11,711 bases of DNA from positions 1 to 11,711 of the forward strand of contig NW_003111871.1 of assembly GCF_000003605.2 (NCBI RefSeq). The letters run 5' to 3'. The translations under genes were made by a program, and so were the position numbers. The stretch is from Saccoglossus kowalevskii. Its lineage: Eukaryota > Hemichordata > Enteropneusta > Harrimaniidae. Positions within the stretch are counted from its first letter, which is position 1. Each line of letters starts with the position of its first letter. The notes under the pieces were generated by a model that did not search any database, was not told the origin of the DNA, and saw nothing but the letters and a program-made list of their open reading frames with translations. Below are positions 6,783-11,711 of this stretch, in pieces.

Positions 6783-8041
6783 GGGGTATTAAAAATATCA
6801 TCATTTATGACAATGATGTAATGCGTAATCGTTATGAAAGCCACACATTGTGAAGTCAGCGTATTCAAATATTCGCATTTATGACAATGATGTAATGCGT
6901 AATCGTTATGAAAGCCACACATTGTCAAGTCGGCGTATTCAAATATTCGCATTTATGACAATTATGTAATGCGTAATCGTTATGAATGCCACACATTGTC
7001 AAGTCGGCGTATTCAAATATTCGCATTTATGACAATGATGTAATGCGTAATCGTTATGAAAGCCACATATTGTCAAGTCGGCGTATTCAAATATTCGCAT
7101 TGATGACAATGATGTAATGCGTAATCGTTATGAAAGCCACACATTGTGAAGTCAGCGTATTCAAATATTCGCATTTATGACAATGATGTAATGCGTAATC
7201 GTTATGAAAGCCACACATTGTCAAGTCGGCGTATTCAAATATTCGCATTTATGACAATGATGTAATGCGTAATCGTTATGAATGCCACACATTGTCAAGT
7301 CGGCGTGTTCAAATATTCGCATTTATGAAAATGATGTAATGCGTAATCGTTATGAAAGCCACACATTGTCAAGTCGGCGTATTAAAATATTCGCATTGAT
7401 GACAATGATGTAATGCGTAATCGTTATGAAAGCCACACATTGTCAAGTTGGCGTCTTAAAATATTCGCACTGATGACAATGATGTAATGCGTAATCGTTA
7501 TGAATGCCACACATTGTCACGTCGGCGTGTTAAAATATTCGCATTTATGACAATGATGTAATGCGTGATCGTTATGAAAGCCACACATTGTCATGTCGGC
7601 GTATTCAAATATGCGCATTGATGACAATGATGGAATGCGTAATCGTTATGAAAGCCACACATTGTCAAGTTGGCGTCTTAAAATATTCGCATGCATGACA
7701 ATGATGTAATGCGTAATCGTTATGAAAGCCACACATTGTCAAGTCGGCGTATTCAAATATTCGCACCTCTGACAATGATGTAATGCGTAATCGTTATGAA
7801 AGCCACACATTGTCAAGTCGGCGTGTTCAAATATTCACATTTATGACAATGATGTAATGCGTAATCGTTATGAAAGCCACACATTGTCAAGTTGGCGTCT
7901 TCAAATATTCGCATTTATGACAATGATGTAATGCGTAATCGTTATGAAAGCCACACATTGTCAAGTCGGCGTATTCAAATATTCGCACCTATGACAATGA
8001 TGTAATGCGTAATCGTTATGAAAGCCACACATTGTCAGGTC
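6783..8041. repeat. 74-bp satellite array 3 (about 17 monomers, diverged centre)
   Basis: gtaatgcg recurs from 6818 to 8002 in 16 exact 74-bp steps. Monomers between about 7380 and 7700 carry many private changes (gtattaaaatattc, tcacgtcggcg, gcgtgatcg, tcatgtcggcg, atatgcgc, gatggaatg, gcatgcatg), whereas both ends are close to consensus. The right end runs into the promoter block (gtcaggtccgcggg) instead of the OTU fragment. Confidence 0.97.
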
Positions 8042-8353
8042 CGCGGGCACACGCAGACTTTATGTATAGGACAGAATAGGGCGGAAAATAAAAATAGAGG
8101 CAGAGCTGACTACTGACAAACAGCAGTTTTTGTGAAATCAATTTGGTTTTAATGATTTGTAAATATTTAAGGTTACTCTATGACTTCAATTGGTCTGCGA
8201 ACGAGGGCGACATAAATATACAGAATGAAAATGAAATATGAAAAAAAACGAGAATATAATTGAAATAAATAAAAATATTATTCAAACGTAGGCATACTTA
8301 AGTAAAGTGAACGGTTGCTGAATGAGTTAAAGACAATGGCATTGTTTGGCATG

Positions 8354-8360
8354 TGACTCA
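8354..8360. promoter_or_regulatory. AP-1-type site TGACTCA
   Basis: A perfect TGACTCA, the classical bZIP (AP-1) half-site pair, lies about 150 bp upstream of the predicted start. It is kept in the promoter scrap at 9278-9284 and in the second promoter at 11327-11333. A 7-mer can occur by chance, and the copies are recent duplicates, so their conservation is weak evidence. Confidence 0.3.
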
Positions 8361-8474
8361 TTTAAATTACCCAATGCGCTCGACGTGGTGTTAAGTGGTT
8401 AATATCAAGAAATGAAAGTTGTCGAACCAATTAAAATCAAGTATAATGTTAACCAATCACACGAGGGAGCGCCC

Positions 8475-8510
8475 TATAAAAAAGACTCGTGTTGTCAACT
8501 CGGTCAGATC
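8475..8510 (+). promoter_or_regulatory. Core promoter (TATA box and initiator), gene copy 3
   Basis: TATAAAAAAG starts at 8475, and TCAGATC with its A at 8506 lies 31 bp downstream, giving a predicted transcription start at 8506 and a 5'UTR of about 92 nt before ATG 8598. The copy at 11449-11484 keeps the spacing but reads TATTAAAAAG. Confidence 0.6.
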
Positions 8511-8515
8511 TTTCT

Positions 8516-8527
8516 GATCAGCTGATC
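8516..8527. promoter_or_regulatory. 12-bp perfect palindrome with CAGCTG E-box
   Basis: GATCAGCTGATC is a perfect palindrome about 10 bp downstream of the predicted start site. Its centre CAGCTG is an E-box, the type of site bound by bHLH factors. The palindrome is identical at 11490-11501. Any role as a downstream element is inference. Confidence 0.4.
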
Positions 8528-8597
8528 TTGGCATTGCTTTGAAACGCATTCTCTCTCTACTGTTATACCCAGTCGTATTTATTATATTACTATAATC

Positions 8598-9280
8598 ATG
8601 GGCTTCTCAGCACAAGCAGTCTCCAGTGCAGTTGCCGTGTGGTCAGTGTGGCAGCCCGTGTGGTGATGACGGAGTTATTTGCTGTCATTTGTGTCATGTA
8701 TGGTTCCATGATCGCTGCCAAAACCTCATTGTCGCACGACATGGAAACACTGGGGGCTATGACTAACAATTTTTTATGCTCTCTCTGTACAGCTGGTTAT
8801 AGTTTTGAAGATGGTCTCGATCAGTTACATGCAGCAGAATGTTATAGTGGTATATCGTTACGAGATGTTGCTAGGATGGAAGATATTTATATTAGACGAG
8901 TGGAAAAGATCAGTATGCCGGAGAATGGGATCATGTTGGGCGAAAAGGTAGTTGACAGTACATCATTGAAGATATGGGAAAAGGCTGGTGGTGACGAATG
9001 TCTGAAACCAGTGAGTGTAATGGGTGGCAGTAACTGCCTGTTCAACGCCCTATCTGTTGCCTGTGTCGGAGATGAGAGTGGCGCTACCGAGCTTAGATTG
9101 AGGACATGCATCGAGATGGTCAACAACCAGGACTATTACACCCACTATCACCAGGGAAGCATGATTGCTCAGATATCACCAGACTACGCAAATTGTATAC
9201 GTGACTGTGTAACCGGTGGTGGGTATTCATCGGCCCTCACGATTCATGAGTTAAAGAGAATGGCATTGTTTGGCATGTGA
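8598..9280 (+). pseudogene. PHD-OTU gene copy 3 (two frameshifts, 3' truncated)
   Basis: This copy has a promoter and start codon. ATG 8598 is followed by an extra G relative to copy 4 (catgggcttc versus catggcttc), so translation from it ends at TGA after about 22 codons. The PHD half (C-G-Q-C, C-H-L-C, W-F-H-D-R-C) is in the +1 frame. A second 1-bp insertion near 8727-8730 (ctcattgtcg versus ttcacgtcg) moves the frame again, to M-E-T-L-G at 8741. From there the OTU part is open through G-G-S-N-C-L-F-N-A-L-S to S-S-A-L-T-I-H (9246), where DNA from the promoter takes over and adds E-L-K-R-M-A-L-F-G-M before a stop at 9280. The catalytic-His motif and the vertnin-like half are missing. The longest ATG-initiated frame starts at 8666. 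Three residues differ from copies 1 and 2 (Gln, Ser and Gly for Arg, Asn and Ala). Confidence 0.75.
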
Positions 9281-9371
9281 CTCATTTAAATTACCCAATG
9301 CGCTCGACGTGGTGTTAAGTGGTTAATATCAAGAAATGAAAGTTGTCGAACCAATTAAAATCAAGTATAAT
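9246..9371 (+). repeat. Duplicated promoter fragment (copy of 8322-8447)
   Basis: 126 bp from atgagttaaag to caagtataat repeat 8322-8447 with a constant offset of 924 bp. I noticed one substitution (gagaatgg for gacaatgg). It carries the AP-1-type site and one CCAAT but not the TATA box or start site, so it should not be a promoter by itself. It abuts the truncated OTU domain through a shared ATG. Confidence 0.85.
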
Positions 9372-9477
9372 TTCAGAACTTTATTTGTTCCTTCTTTCAA
9401 AACTCCGATGTTATATAATTAACTAGTGGATAATTTACTCGTTTGCATATTTCAGAACTTCGATGTTATGTAATTCA
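9371..9477 (+). repeat. Duplicated gene 3'-end fragment (copy of 6422-6528)
   Basis: About 107 bp from tttcagaactttatttg to gtaattca repeat the acceptor region of copy 2 (6422-6528) at a constant offset of 2949 bp. The left junction shares AT with the promoter fragment. The right junction shares ATTCA with the satellite. The segment includes the 79-bp extra module found in copy 2 but not in copy 1, so a copy-2-like unit was its source. Confidence 0.8.
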
Positions 9478-11014
9478 AATATTCGCATTTATGACAATGA
9501 TGTAATGCGTAATCGTTATGAATGCCACACATTGTCAAGTCGGCGTATTCAAATATTCGCATTTATGACAATGATGTAATGCGTAATCGTTATGAAAGCC
9601 ACATATTGTCAAGTCGGCGTATTCAAATATTCGCATTGATGACAATGATGTAATGCGTAATCGTTATGAAAGCCACACATTGTGAAGTCAGCGTATTCAA
9701 ATATTCGCATTTATGACAATGATGTAATGCGTAATCGTTATGAAAGCCACACATTGTCAAGTCGGCGTATTCAAATATTCGCATTTATGACAATGATGTA
9801 ATGCGTAATCGTTATGAAAGCCACACATTGTTAAGTCGGCGTATTCAAATATTCGCATTTATGACAATGATGTAATGCGTAATCGTTATGAAAGCCACAC
9901 ATTGTGAAGTCAGCGTATTCAAATATTCGCATGTATGACAATGATGTAATGCGTAATCGTTATGAAAGCCACACATTGTCAAGTCGGCGTATTCAAATAT
10001 TCGCATTTATGACAATTATGTAATGCGTAATCGTTATGAAAGCCACATATTGTCAAGTCGGCGTATTCAAATATTCGCATTGATGACAATGATGTAATGC
10101 GTAATCGTTATGAAAGCCACACATTGTGAAGTCAGCGTATTCAAATATTTGCATTTATGACAATGATGTAATCGTTATGAAAGCCACACATTGTTAAGTC
10201 GGCGTATTCAAATATTCGCATTTATGACAATGATGTAATGCGTAATCGTTATGAATGCCACACATTGTCAAGTCGGCGTGTTCAAATATTCGCATTTATG
10301 AAAATGATGTAATGCGTAATCGTTATGAAAGCCACACATTGTCAAGTCGGCGTATTCAAATATTCGCATTGATGACAATGATGTAATGCGTAATCGTTAT
10401 GAAAGCCACACATTGTCAAGTCGGCGTGTTCAAATATTCGCATTTATGACAATGATGTAATGCGTAATCGTTATGAAAGCCACACATTGTCAAGTTGGCG
10501 TCTTCAAATATTCGCACTTATGACAATGATGTAATGCGTAATCGTTATGAAAGCCACACATTGTCAAGTCGGCGTATTCAAATATTCGCACCTATGACAA
10601 TGATGTAATGCGTAATCGTTATGAATGCCACACATTGTCAAGTCGGCGTGTTCAAATATTCGCATTTATGAAAATGATGTAATGCGTAATCGTTATGAAA
10701 GCCACATATTGTCAAGTCAGCGTATTCAAATATTCGCATTTATGACAATGATGTAATGCGTAATCGTTATGAAAGCCACACATTGTCAAGTCGGCGTGTT
10801 CAAATATTCGCATTTATGACAATGATGTAATGCGTAATCGTTATGAAAGCCACACATTGTCAAGTTGGCGTCTTCAAATATTCGCATTTATGACAATGAT
10901 GTAATGCGTAATCGTTATGAAAGCCACACATTGTCAAGTCGGCGTATTCAAATATTCGCACCTATGACAATGATGTAATGCGTAATCGTTATGAAAGCCA
11001 CACATTGTCAAGTC
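9473..11014. repeat. 74-bp satellite array 4 (about 21 monomers)
   Basis: gtaatgcg recurs from 9502 to 10975. The total is 7 bp short of 20 x 74 because one monomer near 10170 lacks gcgtaat. The aatgcc/GTGTT plus atgaaaatg pair recurs at 10250 and 10620, 370 bp apart (5 monomers). The array starts at an ATTCA junction with a gene scrap instead of a U block, and ends in the second promoter block (gtcaagtccgcggg). Confidence 0.97.
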
Positions 11015-11571
11015 CGCGGGCACACACTGACTTTATGTATAGGACAGAATACGGCGGAAAATAAAAATAGAGGCAGAGCTGACTACTGACAAACAGCAGT
11101 TTTTGTGAAATCAATTTGGTTTTAATGATTTGTAAATATTTAAGGTTACTCTATGACTTCAATTGGTCTGCGAACGAAGGCGACATAAATATACAGAATG
11201 AAAATGAAATATGAAAAAAAACGAGAATATAATTGAAATAAATAAAAATATTATTCAAACGTAGGCATACTTAAGTAAAGTGAACGGTTGCTGAATGAGT
11301 TAAAGACAATGACATTGTTTGGCATGTGACTCATTTAAATTACCCAATGCGCTCGACGTGGTGTTAAGTGGTTAATATCAAGAAATGAAAGTTGTCGAAC
11401 CAATTAAAATCAAGTATAATGTTAACCAATCACACGAAGGGAGCGCCCTATTAAAAAGACTCGTCTTGTCAACTCGGTCAGATCTTTCTGATCAGCTGAT
11501 CTTGGCATTGCTTTGAAACGCATTCTCTCTCTACTGTTATACCCAGTCGTATATATTATATTACTATAATC
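11015..11571 (+). promoter_or_regulatory. Promoter and 5'UTR block of gene copy 4
   Basis: This is a near-identical copy of 8042-8597 with small changes (gcacacactgac for gcacacgcagac, acgg for aggg, acattgtt for gcattgtt, a 1-bp gain in gaagggagcg). It has TGACTCA at 11327-11333, CCAAT at 11400-11404 and 11426-11430, a TATTAAAAAG TATA-like element at 11449-11458 and an initiator-like TCAGATC with its A at 11480, again 31 bp downstream. The GATCAGCTGATC palindrome is at 11490-11501. The T in the fourth position weakens the TATA match compared with copy 3. Confidence 0.7.
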
Positions 11572-11711
11572 ATGGCTTCTCAGCACAAGCAGTCTCTAGT
11601 GCAGTTGCCGTGTGGTCAGTGTGGCAGCCCGTGTGGTGATGACGGAGTTATTTGCTGTCATTTGTGTCATGTATGGTTCCATGATCGCTGCCAAAACTTC
11701 ACGTCGCACGA
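11572..11711 (+). CDS. PHD-finger protein start, gene copy 4 (partial, runs off the window)
   Basis: ATG 11572 opens a frame of 46 complete codons cut by the window end. It has the first six zinc ligands of a C4HC3 PHD finger: C14-x2-C17, C28 or C29 to C32, H37-x2-C40, with W35 two residues before H37. In copy 3 the equivalent DNA leads into M-E-T-L-G-A-M-T-N-N-F-L-C-S-L-C. In copy 4's frame that would place the final C-x2-C 19 residues after C40, which suits a PHD finger. PHD fingers usually read histone H3 tails, so the full protein may be a nuclear PHD-OTU-vertnin-like protein. It is the only copy here with an unbroken start and a promoter. Whether the rest is intact cannot be seen. Confidence 0.7.
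   Translation, partial: MASQHKQSLVQLPCGQCGSPCGDDGVICCHLCHVWFHDRCQNFTSH

Larger units (their letters stand above)
8042..8597 (+). promoter_or_regulatory. Promoter and 5'UTR block of gene copy 3
   Basis: This ~556-bp AT-rich region between satellite array 3 and the copy 3 ATG is repeated at 11015-11571. It contains two AATAAA hexamers near 8264-8272 in an A-rich stretch, an ACAATG-g-CATTGT hairpin (8333-8345), an AP-1-type TGACTCA (8354-8360), CCAAT at 8427-8431 and 8453-8457, TATAAAAAAG at 8475-8484 and an initiator-like TCAGATC at 8504-8510. The TATA-to-initiator distance of about 31 bp is typical of a TATA promoter. No coding frame of note was seen in the first 430 bp. Confidence 0.7.

Noticed and set aside
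215-8041. CRISPR-like regular repeats
   Set aside because: The 74-bp units are directly adjacent with no unique spacers, and the context is eukaryotic. This is a satellite.
8255-8275. Poly(A) signal for an upstream gene
   Set aside because: AATAAA hexamers occur in a generally A-rich stretch, and the nearest upstream gene is separated by a 1.2-kb satellite array.
8639-8740. A new N-terminus for copy 3 starting at GTG 8639
   Set aside because: GTG is not a usual eukaryotic start, and the residues before M-E-T-L-G are out-of-frame PHD sequence produced by the first insertion.
1-11711. A virus-derived OTU gene or an autonomous retroelement
   Set aside because: OTU domains occur in viruses, but here the domain sits with a PHD finger and a vertnin-like block typical of animal genomes. 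No reverse transcriptase, integrase, LTR or viral structural gene was seen.

Overview
This is a eukaryotic (metazoan) window. Evidence for this is a TATA/initiator promoter, GTAAGT splice-donor sequences, long tandem satellite arrays, and a multi-copy gene family joining a PHD zinc finger, an OTU-type cysteine-protease fold and a C-terminal block resembling the vertnin-like proteins that are abundant in mollusc and other marine invertebrate genomes. A bivalve or another mollusc is my best guess for the host, from memory of where such proteins occur. Nothing in the window proves it. No rRNA, tRNA, CRISPR array, reverse transcriptase or integrase was seen.

Layout. The window is a tandem array of one large unit in different states of decay. 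A unit reads: 3' end of a gene copy and a ~214-bp unique block (U), then a 74-bp satellite array, then the next gene copy. Macro-unit 1 (1-2432) has U, 9 satellite monomers and OTU/vertnin-like copy 1. Macro-unit 2 (2433-6568) has U, 32 monomers and copy 2. Macro-unit 3 (6569 onward) has U and 17 monomers, then a promoter/5'UTR block (8042-8597) and copy 3, which is cut off inside the OTU domain at 9246-9248. A mosaic of two duplicated scraps follows (9246-9477: promoter piece, then gene 3'-end piece), then 21 more monomers (9473-11014), a second promoter block and the start of copy 4 (11572 to the window end).

How the pieces fit. Copies 3 and 4 show that the parental gene starts with promoter and ATG, followed by the first half of a PHD finger. 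The last Cys pair of that PHD lies in the CSLC motif that opens copies 1 and 2. Copies 1 and 2 lost the promoter and half of the PHD, and are fused directly to satellite DNA through a shared ATGGAAAC duplication. Copy 1 then has an in-frame stop and an 84-bp insert. Copy 2 has a CT expansion that breaks the PHD remnant but leaves a 424-aa ORF across OTU and vertnin-like parts. Copy 3 has two 1-bp insertions and no 3' half. Copy 4 is the only one with an undamaged PHD start, and its body lies outside the window.

Copies are nearly identical at the base level and differ mostly by small indels in short runs. Either the amplification is very recent or homogenised, or some breaks are uncorrected sequencing errors. 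Expression and enzyme activity cannot be judged here. The OTU proteins keep the Cys and His of the triad but have Gly where the classical Asp of the D-G-N-C motif sits.
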